DNA from: an uncultured Micrococcales bacterium
GTDB lineage: Bacteria; Actinomycetota; Actinomycetes; Actinomycetales; Microbacteriaceae
Assembly: GCA_903909605.1 (NCBI GenBank)
Contig: CAIVWH010000018.1
Coordinates: 25,305 to 89,304, forward strand
DNA: 64,000 bases
Direction of reading: 5' to 3'
This document shows positions 8,756 to 18,796 of the stretch, in pieces (positions within the stretch are counted from its first letter, which is position 1; each line of letters opens with the position of its first letter). The translations under genes and the position numbers were made by a program. The notes under the pieces were generated by a model. That model worked only from the letters and a program-made list of their open reading frames with translations, did no database searches and was not told the DNA's origin.

Positions 8756-10795
8756 CTAGCCCTGTGGGTTGATTGCCGCGGTCAAAATTGCGGCCAAGCG
8801 CGGCGCAAGGGTTTTTACGAAAGTGTTGGTGAGGTGGTTGTCGTCGCGATAGACCACCACATTGCCGATGATTGGCAGGCACTCGGTCTTGCCGCAGAAC
8901 ACATCATCGAAGTTTGCAACCGTGATTAGCGGGATGTTGATTTGTGTGATCGCTGTGAGAGCCGGTTCATCCTCGAATGCATTCGCGCGAGCGACAGCGC
9001 ACTTGCCCGGGTTCTTGCCCTGCGTTGCGCTCAGGCATTGCTCCATGCTGCCGAGTGGCTTTGGGTTGTCTTTGATGTAAATCACCGGGATGCGCGTTGC
9101 CGAAATGTCTTCGAGCAACTGCTTAGTTCCGGCAATCGGGGTTGGCTCGGTCGGATAGTTCGCCTTGCTGTGCCACTCGACACCAGACTTCATCGATATG
9201 ACGATGAGTTTGTAGTCATGCTTGTCGAGATAGGTGACGACTGCGCCGACCCATTTTTCGCAGGCAGCGGTCAGCGGCGCGTTCTGCACACGTTGGGCAT
9301 AGGTCAATGGGCAGCCACCCTTGGCAATCACATCGACAGACCAGTGCTGCTGTTTGCCGATCACGTCGAGCGCGGCTGCGTATTGATTTGCGTGGGAGTC
9401 GCCAACAAGAGCAACTTTGATTTTCGAAGTTGTGTCGCCAAGTGCGCAGATTCGCGCCTCACTAGAACCTTGAGTCTCACCAGGGCACTTCGGATATGCG
9501 TGAACCATGGTGTCTTGCGCGGCAAGGTCGACCGGTGGAATCACCACGCCCGCGAAAGTCGGGTTGCTGCAGATCGAGCCATCGGGTTGAACCGCGGCAG
9601 CGCCGACGCAGGCTGGTAGTTCTGCGCCAATCTTGGCTGCAAGAGCCAAGCCTCGGTTGATCTCGGCCTGAGCCGGCACGGTTGCCGCTGCACTTCCGCC
9701 AATCAGCAGGGCTGCGGCTGCGGCCATAGCGGCGAAGGTGCCCCACTGTGGGGCCTTGCGGGCGATGAGCGGCAGCTCGACAAAGCGACGGGTCAGCCAG
9801 GCCAGCAGCAGGGTCGCGACGATCTCAAGCCAGAGCCACTCCGGCGCAATCCCTCCGGCTGCGCCAAGCACGACCGGGGTCAGAACCAGAATCGGCCAGT
9901 GCCAGAGGTACACCGAATACGAAATGTCTCCCAGAACTTGTATGGGCTTCCAACCCAAAACGCGACCGACCAATCCGCCTTCCGCGCCGAACCAGATCGC
10001 GGCGGCTGTCGCAAGCGTTGGCCAGAGTGCAAGTGCGCCGGGGAATGCATCCGTTGGTTTGATTTGAATTGCCGCCCAGATGATCGCACCAAAAGCCAAC
10101 ACAAAACCCATGCGAGCGAACCATGCCGAAATGCGAGCACGCGGCACGAATGCGACGAGCGCACCGATGCCGAATTCCCAGACTCGGGTCGGCGTCACGA
10201 AGTAAGCCATCGCGGCATCTTTGTGCGTGTAATAAGTCGAATAGGCGAGCGAAGCCGCGGTTAGCACTGCGAGCCCGACAAAAAACAAGACGCGCTTGTT
10301 CGCGCGCAACTTGCCCGCCAACCAAACGCCGATCGCAATAAGCAACGGCCAGACGAAATAGAACTGCTCCTCAGCCGAGAGCGACCAGAAGTGCTGCACC
10401 GGCGATGGCGCATTGCCGAGAGCCAGATAGTCGACCGCGTTGAACGCGAGTTTCCAGTTTTCGAAATAGCCGGCGGCCGCTCCAACCTCTGGCAACCAAA
10501 TCACTCGGTTGTTGGCCGAAGCGAAGACTGCAATCACGACCGCCGTAACAAATAGCACCAAAAACGCTGCCGGGATGAGTCGCCGAATTCTGCGCGACCA
10601 GAACTCGGTCACCGAGAATTGCCCTGCCGCCACATCGCGAAGCAGGTGACCGGTGATCAGAAAGCCCGAAATTACAAAAAAGACATCCACTCCGATAAAG
10701 CCGCCTGCCAGAGTGCCGGCCCAGAAGTGAAAGATGACCACCAGGATCACGGCCAGCGCGCGAAGGGCCTGAATGTCTGCTCTGAGCTCGCGCAC
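8756..10795 (-). CDS. Acyltransferase family protein (OafA/YrhL type) with C-terminal SGNH domain
   Basis: RADIQALRALAVILVVIFHF...GVDVFFVISGFLITGHLL; C-terminal VALVGDSHANQY and DDNHLT. Confidence 0.9.
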   Translation of the reverse strand: MRELRADIQALRALAVILVVIFHFWAGTLAGGFIGVDVFFVISGFLITGHLLRDVAAGQFSVTEFWSRRIRRLIPAAFLVLFVTAVVIAVFASANNRVIWLPEVGAAAGYFENWKLAFNAVDYLALGNAPSPVQHFWSLSAEEQFYFVWPLLIAIGVWLAGKLRANKRVLFFVGLAVLTAASLAYSTYYTHKDAAMAYFVTPTRVWEFGIGALVAFVPRARISAWFARMGFVLAFGAIIWAAIQIKPTDAFPGALALWPTLATAAAIWFGAEGGLVGRVLGWKPIQVLGDISYSVYLWHWPILVLTPVVLGAAGGIAPEWLWLEIVATLLLAWLTRRFVELPLIARKAPQWGTFAAMAAAAALLIGGSAAATVPAQAEINRGLALAAKIGAELPACVGAAAVQPDGSICSNPTFAGVVIPPVDLAAQDTMVHAYPKCPGETQGSSEARICALGDTTSKIKVALVGDSHANQYAAALDVIGKQQHWSVDVIAKGGCPLTYAQRVQNAPLTAACEKWVGAVVTYLDKHDYKLIVISMKSGVEWHSKANYPTEPTPIAGTKQLLEDISATRIPVIYIKDNPKPLGSMEQCLSATQGKNPGKCAVARANAFEDEPALTAITQINIPLITVANFDDVFCGKTECLPIIGNVVVYRDDNHLTNTFVKTLAPRLAAILTAAINPQG

Positions 10796-10940
10796 GGTTC
10801 ACCTTTGTCTAATTCGGTCAAGTTTAAGGACGGTCAACAATTTGTAACAAAGTGGACCCGACCCCTTTACTGTGGGCGGTCGTGGCTAGGCTATGGACAA
10901 TGGCCCTGGCAGAGCGCCGGGGCACAACTCAAGGAGAGTC

Positions 10941-12542
10941 ATGACTATGAGCAAGATCGCACTTCGCGCTCTTGGTGTTGCGGCTGTCGCCTCACTGAGC
11001 ATCGCCGGCCTTGCCGGTTGCGCTTCGGTTGGCGGCTCGTCGGCAATCACCGTAGGCACCACCGACCAGGTGGTCTCGCTAGACCCAGCTGGTGAATACG
11101 ACAACGGTTCGTTCGCGGTCGTAAACCAGGTTTACCCATTCCTGCTCAACTCGGTTCAGGGCAAGGCTGAGGTGTCTCCAGACATCGCTACTTCTGCATC
11201 GTTCACCTCGCCAACCGAATACACCGTGGTTCTGAAGAAGGGCCTCAAGTTCGCAAACGGCCACGACCTCACCGCGTCAGACGTCAAGTTCAGCTTCGAC
11301 CGCGTTCTAAAGATCGCCGACGAGAACGGCCCTTCGTCGTTGCTCTGGAACCTCGCATCAACCACCGTCAAGGATGACCTCACCGTCGTATTCACCTTGA
11401 AGAGTGCAAACGACCAGACCTTCCCTGCGACTCTTTCGAGCCCAGCTGGTCCGATCGTTGACGAACAGTCATTCCCAGTCAACAAGCTGCTTGGCGACAA
11501 CGAAATCGCCGCTGCTCATCCGTTCGCTGGTCAGTACGACATCACCTCATACAAGAAGAATGAGTTGGTCAGTTTCAAGAAGTTCGATGGCTACAACGGA
11601 AACCTGGGCCTCGCTCAGAACTCGGTTGTAAACCTGAAGTACTACACCGATGCAAGCAACCTGAAGCTTGATGTTCAGAAGGGCAACATCGACGTTGCTG
11701 CCCGCAGCCTTTCGGCAACCGACATCCAGTCACTCAGCAGCGACAGCAACCTCACCGTTCACCAGGGCCCTGGCGGCGAGATTCGCTACATCGTGTTCAA
11801 CTTCAACACCCAGCCATTCGGTGCAAAGACCGCAACTCCAAGCGCAGCTAAGGCACTCGCAGTTCGCCAGGCAGTTGCAAACCTGATCGACCGTCAGGCA
11901 ATCAGCGACCAGGTCTACAAGGGCACCTACACCCCGCTTTACAGCTACGTTCCAACCGGCATCCCAGGTGCGGTCACCCCACTCAAGGATCTCTACGGCA
12001 AGGATGGCGGCCCTGACGCTGCCGCAGCTGCCGCGGTTCTAAAGGCCGCTGGCGTCACCGCGCCGGTAACCCTGAACATCCAGTGGACTCCTGCGCACTA
12101 CGGCCCATCATCGGGCGACGAGTACGCCCTGATCAAGAGCCAGCTCGAGTCGAGCGGTCTGTTCAAGGTCAACCTGCAGTCGACCGAGTGGACCACCTAC
12201 TCGAAGGAGCGCACCGCGGATGCCTACCCTGCCTACCAGCTGGGTTGGTTCCCTGACTACTCAGACGCCGACAACTGGCTGACTCCGTTCTTCCTTCAGG
12301 GCGGGTTCTTGGGCAACCACTACGACAACGCAGCGGTGGACACCTTGATCAAGGCTCAGGGAGTCGAGACCGACGCAACCAAGCGCCAGCAAGACATCGA
12401 AGCAATTCAGCTTGCCGTCGCGAAAGACCTTTCGACCTTGCCGCTGTTGCAGGGCTCACAGGTTGTCGTTGCCGGCAAGAGCGTGAAGGGCGTAATTCTC
12501 GACCCTTCGTTCAAGCTGCGTTTCGCATCGCTAACCAAGTAA
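10941..12542 (+). CDS. Peptide-type ABC transporter substrate-binding lipoprotein
   Basis: Lipobox LAGCAS; SBP_bac_5 features (LKKGLKFANGHDLTASDVKFSFDRVL); start at 10941 after AAGGAGAG. Confidence 0.9.
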   Translation: MTMSKIALRALGVAAVASLSIAGLAGCASVGGSSAITVGTTDQVVSLDPAGEYDNGSFAVVNQVYPFLLNSVQGKAEVSPDIATSASFTSPTEYTVVLKKGLKFANGHDLTASDVKFSFDRVLKIADENGPSSLLWNLASTTVKDDLTVVFTLKSANDQTFPATLSSPAGPIVDEQSFPVNKLLGDNEIAAAHPFAGQYDITSYKKNELVSFKKFDGYNGNLGLAQNSVVNLKYYTDASNLKLDVQKGNIDVAARSLSATDIQSLSSDSNLTVHQGPGGEIRYIVFNFNTQPFGAKTATPSAAKALAVRQAVANLIDRQAISDQVYKGTYTPLYSYVPTGIPGAVTPLKDLYGKDGGPDAAAAAAVLKAAGVTAPVTLNIQWTPAHYGPSSGDEYALIKSQLESSGLFKVNLQSTEWTTYSKERTADAYPAYQLGWFPDYSDADNWLTPFFLQGGFLGNHYDNAAVDTLIKAQGVETDATKRQQDIEAIQLAVAKDLSTLPLLQGSQVVVAGKSVKGVILDPSFKLRFASLTK

Positions 12543-12553
12543 GTCAATTGAGG

Positions 12554-12579
12554 CAGGGGGTCGGTTCGCCGGCCCCCTG
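12554..12579 (+). terminator. GC-rich hairpin with TTCG tetraloop after the SBP gene
   Basis: CAGGGGGTCGG-TTCG-CCGGCCCCCTG then TTTCGCTTTT. Confidence 0.7.
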
Positions 12580-12654
12580 TTTCGCTTTTCACCGGGTTCA
12601 TGGCACCCCCGCCTCGCTCAATAGACTTGAGGCAACTTTCAACGAAGAACGAGT

Positions 12655-13713
12655 ATGAGCAAGAGCAAAGTTTCACTGGTCGGCTTTTTCAAGTCGCCAC
12701 TGCTTCGCTACCTCGCAATCAGATTTCTGCTGATTCTGCCAACCGTCTTCATCCTGGTTTCGATGGTGTTCTTCGTAATGCGCGCCATCGGCGACCCGAT
12801 CACCGCTGCACTCGGAGGTCGACTCACTCCCGACGAACTCCACAAGAGAATTCACGCAGCCGGTTATGACCGTCCGGTCTGGGTGCAGTACCTCGAGTTT
12901 CTTGGTCAGGTTGCCAGGCTCGATTTTGGTCGCACGCTAACCACCAACCAATCGATCGGTGAAGTCTTTGCCACATATGGCATGGCGACTCTCGAGTTGA
13001 GCGTTTACGCAATCATCATTGCTCTGCTGGTTGGCATACCGCTTGGCATGATTGCGGCCAGAAACCGCGACACCGTCAAGGATGCCTCGGCCCGACTGTT
13101 CGCAATTCTCGCTTACGCCACCCCGGTCTTCTTCGTGGGCCTGCTGCTCAAGCTGATCTTTGGCGTGGCCATCCCGATTCTTCCGATCGCCGGCCGCGCC
13201 TCGGTGAGCGACGAGCTGCTGCTGCAGACCGTGCCCAACGCCTCGGGCTTCTTTTTGATTGACGCTCTGCGCACGGGCGATGCCGGCCTAATTCTCGATG
13301 TGCTCAGCCACGCAGTGCTGCCGGCACTGGCGCTAGGGCTGCTCACCGCGGGCATATTCCTGCGCCTGGTGCGCACCAACATGATCGGCACCCTGAGCAT
13401 GGACTACGTCGATGCCGCCCGTTCGCGTGGCGTCAGCGAGTACCGGCTCACCAGAAAGCACGCATACAAGCCGGCGCTCATCCCGGTGATTACCGTCATT
13501 GGCATGCAAATCGCGGTCTTGCTCAGCGGTGCTGTGCTTACCGAAACCACCTTCGAGTGGAAGGGGCTGGGCTTCCAACTGTCGTCGTTCTTGAACGCCC
13601 GCGACTTCGTTGCCGTTCAGGGAATCGTGGCCCTGCTCGCGGTAATCGTGGCGGTCACCAACTTCATCGTCGACGTCATCGCGGCGCTGATCGACCCAAG
13701 GATCAAGTTCTGA
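12655..13713 (+). CDS. ABC transporter permease (DppB-like)
   Basis: BPD transporter features, DYVDAARSRGVSEYRLTRKHAYKPALIPVITVIG motif; follows SBP. Confidence 0.9.
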   Translation: MSKSKVSLVGFFKSPLLRYLAIRFLLILPTVFILVSMVFFVMRAIGDPITAALGGRLTPDELHKRIHAAGYDRPVWVQYLEFLGQVARLDFGRTLTTNQSIGEVFATYGMATLELSVYAIIIALLVGIPLGMIAARNRDTVKDASARLFAILAYATPVFFVGLLLKLIFGVAIPILPIAGRASVSDELLLQTVPNASGFFLIDALRTGDAGLILDVLSHAVLPALALGLLTAGIFLRLVRTNMIGTLSMDYVDAARSRGVSEYRLTRKHAYKPALIPVITVIGMQIAVLLSGAVLTETTFEWKGLGFQLSSFLNARDFVAVQGIVALLAVIVAVTNFIVDVIAALIDPRIKF

Positions 13714-14675
13714 TGCGCGGCTTGAAGAAACTTTTCACCACCGGGCTCATCGGTTCGGCGAGACGCTCGCGCGGAGTGCAGCGCTTTATGCTCATCACCG
13801 GGTTGGTGCTGACCGCGGCGTTCTTGCTGCTTGCTGCTTTGGCACCGATTCTTGCGCCGTACGGATTTGCTCAGCTGCAAGATTCACACGGATACTTTGG
13901 CTCTCAGCAACCACCATCGAGTGCGCATCTGCTTGGCACAACAGTCGGTGGCATGGATGTGCTCAGCCGCGTTCTCTGGGGAAGCCAAACCGCGCTGCTG
14001 GTGATTGTGTTCGCGGTTGCCATGTCAATATTCGCAGGAGTGATTCTCGGTTTGCTGTCGGGTTACTTCGGTGGCTGGCTCGATCGCATTTTGGTAGTGG
14101 TCGCCGACGCAGTCTTTGCATTTCCTTCGCTGCTATTGGCGATTGCGCTCTCGATTGTAATCAGCGGGGGCCGAAGCGGGCTCTTTAGCGGCATCTTGGC
14201 AACGGCATCTTCGATCACCGTGGTTTACATTCCGCAGTACTTCCGAGTGGTGCGCGCCGAAACTCTGCGCACCAAGAACGAGGCTTTCGTTGAATCGGCA
14301 AAGGTGCTTGGAGCCAGCCACACCAGAATCATGTTCCGCCACATTTTTAGAAACGCCACTCGCACACTGCCGCTGATCATGACGCTGAACGCATCCGAGG
14401 CGATTTTGACCCTGGCCGGCCTTGGCTTCCTGGGCTTCGGTATCGACCCCACCATGGGCGCCGAGTGGGGCTACGACCTGAACCGCTCGGTGGCCGACGT
14501 TTCGGCTGGCATCTGGTGGACCTCGGTCTTCCCGGGCGTGGCGATCGTCTTGGTGGTGCTCGGCATCACGCTGGTTGGCGAGAGCCTGAACGACCTTGCC
14601 GACCCGCGCCTGCGCAACCGCCGAGCAGCCAACCTCGACGAGCTCGAGGTGGCCCAGGGCGGTGATAGCGCATGA
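13713..14675 (+). CDS. ABC transporter permease (DppC-like)
   Basis: EAFVESAKVLGASHTRIMFRHIFRNATRTLPLI motif; ATG at 13713 overlaps upstream stop. Confidence 0.9.
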   Translation: MRGLKKLFTTGLIGSARRSRGVQRFMLITGLVLTAAFLLLAALAPILAPYGFAQLQDSHGYFGSQQPPSSAHLLGTTVGGMDVLSRVLWGSQTALLVIVFAVAMSIFAGVILGLLSGYFGGWLDRILVVVADAVFAFPSLLLAIALSIVISGGRSGLFSGILATASSITVVYIPQYFRVVRAETLRTKNEAFVESAKVLGASHTRIMFRHIFRNATRTLPLIMTLNASEAILTLAGLGFLGFGIDPTMGAEWGYDLNRSVADVSAGIWWTSVFPGVAIVLVVLGITLVGESLNDLADPRLRNRRAANLDELEVAQGGDSA

Positions 14676-16330
14676 CCAGCAAGCCAGGCGAACAGGTTCT
14701 GAGCATCGAAAACCTGCAGGTGGCATTTGCCACGGATGCCGGCACCGTCAACGCGGTCAACGGCGTGAGCCTCGAGGTGCGTGCGGGCGAGGTGCTTGCC
14801 GTGGTCGGTGAATCTGGCTCGGGCAAGTCGGTTACGGCGCGTTCGGTTTTGCGCCTGCTGCCTTCAACTGCGGTTACCCGCGGCGCCATTTATCTTGCAG
14901 GCCGCGATGTGTTGAAGCTCGACAGAGAGCAACTGCGGCAGGCACGCGGTCGCGACGCCGCGATGGTTTTCCAAGAGCCGAGCCTCGCGCTGAATCCGGT
15001 TTACACGGTTGGTTGGCAGATCATCGAGGGGCTGCGTGCGCACACTCCGAAGGGTCAAAGGTTTGACGCAAAGGCAGCGCGCGCCAAGGCAATAGAGATA
15101 TTGGGCAAGGTCGGCATTCCAGAGCCCGAGGTTCGCATCGACTACTACCCGCACCAGTTCTCTGGCGGTCAAAAGCAGCGCGTAGTAATTGCCTGCGCAC
15201 TCGTGCTCGAACCCAAGTTGATTCTCGCCGATGAGCCAACCACCGCACTCGACGTAACTGTGCAGGCTGAGATTCTCGACCTGCTTCGCACCGCACGCGA
15301 ACTCACCGGCGCCGCCATTGTTCTCATCACTCACAACATGGGTGTCGTCGCCGATATGGCCGATCGTGTTGCCGTGATGTATCAGGGCCAGTTGGTTGAG
15401 CAGGCCGAAGTGCACGAGCTATTCGCAAACCCAAAGCAGCAGTACACCAAGCGTTTGCTCGCTGCCGTTCCTCGCATCGGTCAGTCGGCTAAGCCAGCCT
15501 TCACCGCGGATGCGAGTGTGCCACCCACGGTTCGAGCAGAAAATCTCGAGGTGGTTTATCCGGGTCGATTTGGTCGCCCAGGCTTCAAGGCGGTTGCCGG
15601 CGTGAACTTCGAGATTCACGCTGGCGAGGTGGTCGGCCTGGTTGGCGAGAGTGGCTCGGGCAAGACCACCATCGGTCGAGCCATGGTTGGGCTTGCCAAG
15701 GCGACCGGCGGCAGCATGAAGGTGCTCGGCTTCGACGTGGTTGGGGCCAAAGCCCGCCAGTTCAAGGCCGTGGCCGACCAGGTTGGCTTCGTCTTCCAAG
15801 ACCCTGCCTCGAGCTTCAACCCGCTGCTGACAGTGGGCGAGGCCATCGCCGAGCCGATGCTGGTGCACAAGGTTCAGGCGTCGGTGGCCGCCGCCCGAGC
15901 CGACATAGAGGCGTTGCTTGCCGCTGTGCAGTTGCCAGTCGAATACTTCGATCGCTACCCGCACGAACTGTCGGGTGGTCAGCGTCAGCGAGCCTCGCTC
16001 GCCAGGGCCCTGGCCCTAAAGCCAAAGCTCGTCATCGCCGACGAGCCAACCAGTGCGCTCGATGTTTCGGTGCAGGCCAAGGTTCTCGAACTGTTCGCCA
16101 AGTTGCAGCGCGAATTCGGCTTCGCCTGCCTGTTCATCACCCACGACCTTGCCGTCGTCGATCAGATCGCTCACCGGGTGCTCGTGATGCACCGAGGCGA
16201 ACTTGTCGAACAGGGTGAAACCCGCGATGTGCTCACCAACCCGCAGCAGCAATACACCAAGCGGTTGGTTCAGAGCTCTCCGATCGCCGACCCGACACTC
16301 CAGCGCGCCAAGGCTGCCGCTCGACACTAA
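14672..16330 (+). CDS. Dual-domain ABC transporter ATP-binding protein (DppD-DppF fusion)
   Basis: Two Walker A (GESGSGKSVTAR; GESGSGKTTIGR), two signatures (SGGQKQR; SGGQRQR). Confidence 0.93.
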   Translation: MTSKPGEQVLSIENLQVAFATDAGTVNAVNGVSLEVRAGEVLAVVGESGSGKSVTARSVLRLLPSTAVTRGAIYLAGRDVLKLDREQLRQARGRDAAMVFQEPSLALNPVYTVGWQIIEGLRAHTPKGQRFDAKAARAKAIEILGKVGIPEPEVRIDYYPHQFSGGQKQRVVIACALVLEPKLILADEPTTALDVTVQAEILDLLRTARELTGAAIVLITHNMGVVADMADRVAVMYQGQLVEQAEVHELFANPKQQYTKRLLAAVPRIGQSAKPAFTADASVPPTVRAENLEVVYPGRFGRPGFKAVAGVNFEIHAGEVVGLVGESGSGKTTIGRAMVGLAKATGGSMKVLGFDVVGAKARQFKAVADQVGFVFQDPASSFNPLLTVGEAIAEPMLVHKVQASVAAARADIEALLAAVQLPVEYFDRYPHELSGGQRQRASLARALALKPKLVIADEPTSALDVSVQAKVLELFAKLQREFGFACLFITHDLAVVDQIAHRVLVMHRGELVEQGETRDVLTNPQQQYTKRLVQSSPIADPTLQRAKAAARH

Positions 16331-16367
16331 CTAGCAGCCCGCAGCGCGCGAGGTTTATGCTCAGGGT

Positions 16368-16973
16368 GTGAAAGAAATCGCTAAGCCTGCGGTAGTTGCA
16401 GCCATTCTGGGTCCAATCCAATCTGTTCTCGGTTGGTTCATCTGCGGCTTTTTGTTTGCCGGCTACGACCCGATTCGCCAGACCATCAGCGAGCTGGCGG
16501 CGCCGGGTTCGCCCGCCCAACCGATACAGTCGAGTTTCTTCATCCTTGGTGGCACACTCACTCTGATTGCCTCGATCTATGCCCGAACCATCCCGATGGC
16601 TGGGCGAATTGCGCTGTTTGTTTCGGCGCTTTGCACCTATGGCCTCACTATCTTTCCGACCTCGCTCACCGGGCACGCCCCGATTCACACCACCTTCGCC
16701 GCAACCTCGTTCGTGCTCTCGGCAGGTTGGATGCTCGGCGCGATGCGCAAGGGCGCAGATGCACCGTGGATCATTCGCCCGAAGTGGGTGCTGATTCAGA
16801 CTGCCTACCAGGCAGTTGTCGCCATCGTCTTCTTGATTGTCTGGGCCGACCCAAACTCGGCAGTCGCCGGATTCTGGGAGCGCGTGGTGACGACATCCCA
16901 GTCGCTGCAGGTTTCAATCGTGGTGCTAGTCATCTATCGCTTGCAGCAATCGCGCAACAAACAGCTCAGCTAA
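16368..16973 (+). CDS. DUF998-like membrane protein
   Basis: 201 aa, six hydrophobic segments, YDPIRQTISELAAPGSP motif. Confidence 0.7.
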   Translation: MKEIAKPAVVAAILGPIQSVLGWFICGFLFAGYDPIRQTISELAAPGSPAQPIQSSFFILGGTLTLIASIYARTIPMAGRIALFVSALCTYGLTIFPTSLTGHAPIHTTFAATSFVLSAGWMLGAMRKGADAPWIIRPKWVLIQTAYQAVVAIVFLIVWADPNSAVAGFWERVVTTSQSLQVSIVVLVIYRLQQSRNKQLS

Positions 16974-16982
16974 AACCTTCGG

Positions 16983-17327
16983 TTAGTTGACCGACTCAGG
17001 GTCATCGATAAACTCGCGCACCTCTTGCGGGCAGCGGCACGACTTGGCGATCTTCGCGGCCCAGTAGTACGCCTGCTCTTTGTCGGCAACGTCAACGATT
17101 GAGAAGCCGCCAAGCACCACATCGCTCTTCGCGATTGGCCCAGGCATGACCACGCCATCCTCGGTTACGGTCTCGGTGCGAAAGCCTTGAAAGCCGCCAC
17201 CGAAAACCCAGACACCGGCGGCCTTGGCTTCTCGCACCACAGCATGCGCTTCTTCGCCCACCTGCTCCCACTCGTGGTCGGCAACCTGCATGTTGCCATC
17301 GTTGAAGGAAATCATGAATCTGGGCAT
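16983..17327 (-). CDS. YCII-related domain protein
   Basis: 114 aa, GVWVFGGGFQGFRTETV...GPIAKSDVVLGGFSIVDVADKEQAYYWAAKIAKSCRCPQEVREF. Confidence 0.8.
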   Translation of the reverse strand: MPRFMISFNDGNMQVADHEWEQVGEEAHAVVREAKAAGVWVFGGGFQGFRTETVTEDGVVMPGPIAKSDVVLGGFSIVDVADKEQAYYWAAKIAKSCRCPQEVREFIDDPESVN

Positions 17328-17368
17328 CGGCGTTCCGTCTCTCGTGTTCTCTGGGTAAATTGGTTCGC

Positions 17369-17737
17369 ATGACTAATTTAGAACGCCCTGAAATTGAACC
17401 AATGCTCGAGCCGGCACCTGAGGTGCTAACCATCAAGGATGTCGTCGTCGGCGACGGCGCCGAGGCTCCAGCGAACTCGGTAGTCAACGTGCACTACCTC
17501 GGTGTCGACTATGAGTCCGGCGAAGAGTTCGACTCTTCGTGGGGTCGCGGTGAGTCAATCGAATTCCCGCTCAACCGCCTGATCAAGGGTTGGCAAGAGG
17601 GCATTCCTGGCATGAAGGTAGGCGGACGCCGCCTGCTCATCTGCCCACCTGAGTTGGCATACGGACCAGCCGGCGCCGGTCACCACCTTTCTGGCCGCAC
17701 ACTGGTCTTCATGATCGACCTGCTTGGCGTGAAGTAA
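17369..17737 (+). CDS. FKBP-type peptidyl-prolyl cis-trans isomerase
   Basis: VNVHYLGVDYESGEEFDSSWGRGESIEFPLNRLIKGWQEGIPGMKVGGRRLLICPPELAYG. Confidence 0.93.
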   Translation: MTNLERPEIEPMLEPAPEVLTIKDVVVGDGAEAPANSVVNVHYLGVDYESGEEFDSSWGRGESIEFPLNRLIKGWQEGIPGMKVGGRRLLICPPELAYGPAGAGHHLSGRTLVFMIDLLGVK

Positions 17738-17754
17738 ACACTGATTCTTAAAGC

Positions 17755-17788
17755 AAAGACCTCCGGCACATAACGTGTCGGAGGTCTT
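17755..17788 (+). terminator. Intrinsic terminator of FKBP gene
   Basis: AAAGACCTCCGGCAC-ATAAC-GTGTCGGAGGTCTTTT. Confidence 0.85.
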
Positions 17789-17794
17789 TTGCTG

Positions 17795-17868
17795 TAGGCC
17801 CCGTCGGGATCGAACCGACGACCCACGGATTAAAAGTCCGTTGCTCTAACCAACTGAGCTAGAGGCCC
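17795..17868 (-). tRNA. tRNA-Lys (anticodon TTT)
   Basis: Reverse complement GGGCCTCTAGCTCAGTTGGTTAGAGCAACGGACTTTTAATCCGTGGGTCGTCGGTTCGATCCCGACGGGGCCTA folds as a cloverleaf. Confidence 0.95.
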
Positions 17869-17893
17869 TTGCACAACCGCTCCAGTTTAGCCG

Positions 17894-18787
17894 CTACTCG
17901 AGGTGCGGGGTCGAGAGCAGCTCGGCCGCGACCCGCGACCCGCGCCTCGGCCATTCGACCATGAGCATCGCTGTTACCATCAGGATGCCGCCGAGTGTGG
18001 TTTTCAGCGAGAGGCTCTCCTGGCCAACCAGCACTGCAATCAAAGCGGCGAAAACGATCTCGCTGGTCAAAATGATTGCCACACGCGAGGCATCCATCTT
18101 GGATTGCGCCCAGGTCTGCACGAAAAACGCCAGGGCGGTGGCCAGAACGGCGGTGAACCCGATTGCCAACCAGACATCTAGCGATGGGGGAGGCTGATAA
18201 CCATCAGGCAACGCGAACAGCCAAGTCAGCAGCGCAACGGCGGCCAGTTGCAAAACGGTCATCGCGTAGATGTCTCGGCCGCGGCTCCAAACCCCGAGCC
18301 CCACGATGTGCGCGGCATAAAGAAGTGCGCAGAGCAACCCCCAGAGCTGCCCGGCCTCGATAGTGAACCCGTTCATTGAGATGAGCGCGAGCCCAACCGT
18401 GGCAAGGGCCACACCCCAGAAAACTTTGCGGTCGAGGCGTTGGCGCAAGACCACCCAACCGAGAATCGGGGTAAGCACAACATAGAGCCCGGTCAAAAAC
18501 GCAGTGACGGCGGCGGTCGTGGCCTGCAGTGCAATGGTCTGCGTGATGTAGCCGCCACCGAGCATCAGGCCAAGCGGCACGGCGGTGCGCAGCACATCCC
18601 AGTTAATTTTTTTCAGCACGGATGGTCGGGCAAGCACCATCACGATGGTCGCGACGGTGAAGCGGGTAGCCAGAAAGTCGTTGATCGGCTCTTTGTCGAT
18701 GGCTGGTTTCATGATTACGAAGCCTGCGCCCCAGAAAGCAGCGACAGTGATCAGCGCTGGCGTGGCAAATGCGGGGGTCTTCTTCAC
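17894..18787 (-). CDS. DMT-family (EamA) transporter
   Basis: 297 aa, ten hydrophobic segments, duplicated EamA pattern. Confidence 0.88.
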   Translation of the reverse strand: MKKTPAFATPALITVAAFWGAGFVIMKPAIDKEPINDFLATRFTVATIVMVLARPSVLKKINWDVLRTAVPLGLMLGGGYITQTIALQATTAAVTAFLTGLYVVLTPILGWVVLRQRLDRKVFWGVALATVGLALISMNGFTIEAGQLWGLLCALLYAAHIVGLGVWSRGRDIYAMTVLQLAAVALLTWLFALPDGYQPPPSLDVWLAIGFTAVLATALAFFVQTWAQSKMDASRVAIILTSEIVFAALIAVLVGQESLSLKTTLGGILMVTAMLMVEWPRRGSRVAAELLSTPHLE

Positions 18788-18796
18788 CCCGCAAGT

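Noticed and set aside
8240-8929. 229-aa + strand ORF over the acetyl-CoA hydrolase gene
   Set aside because: Antisense to a gene with clear family motifs.
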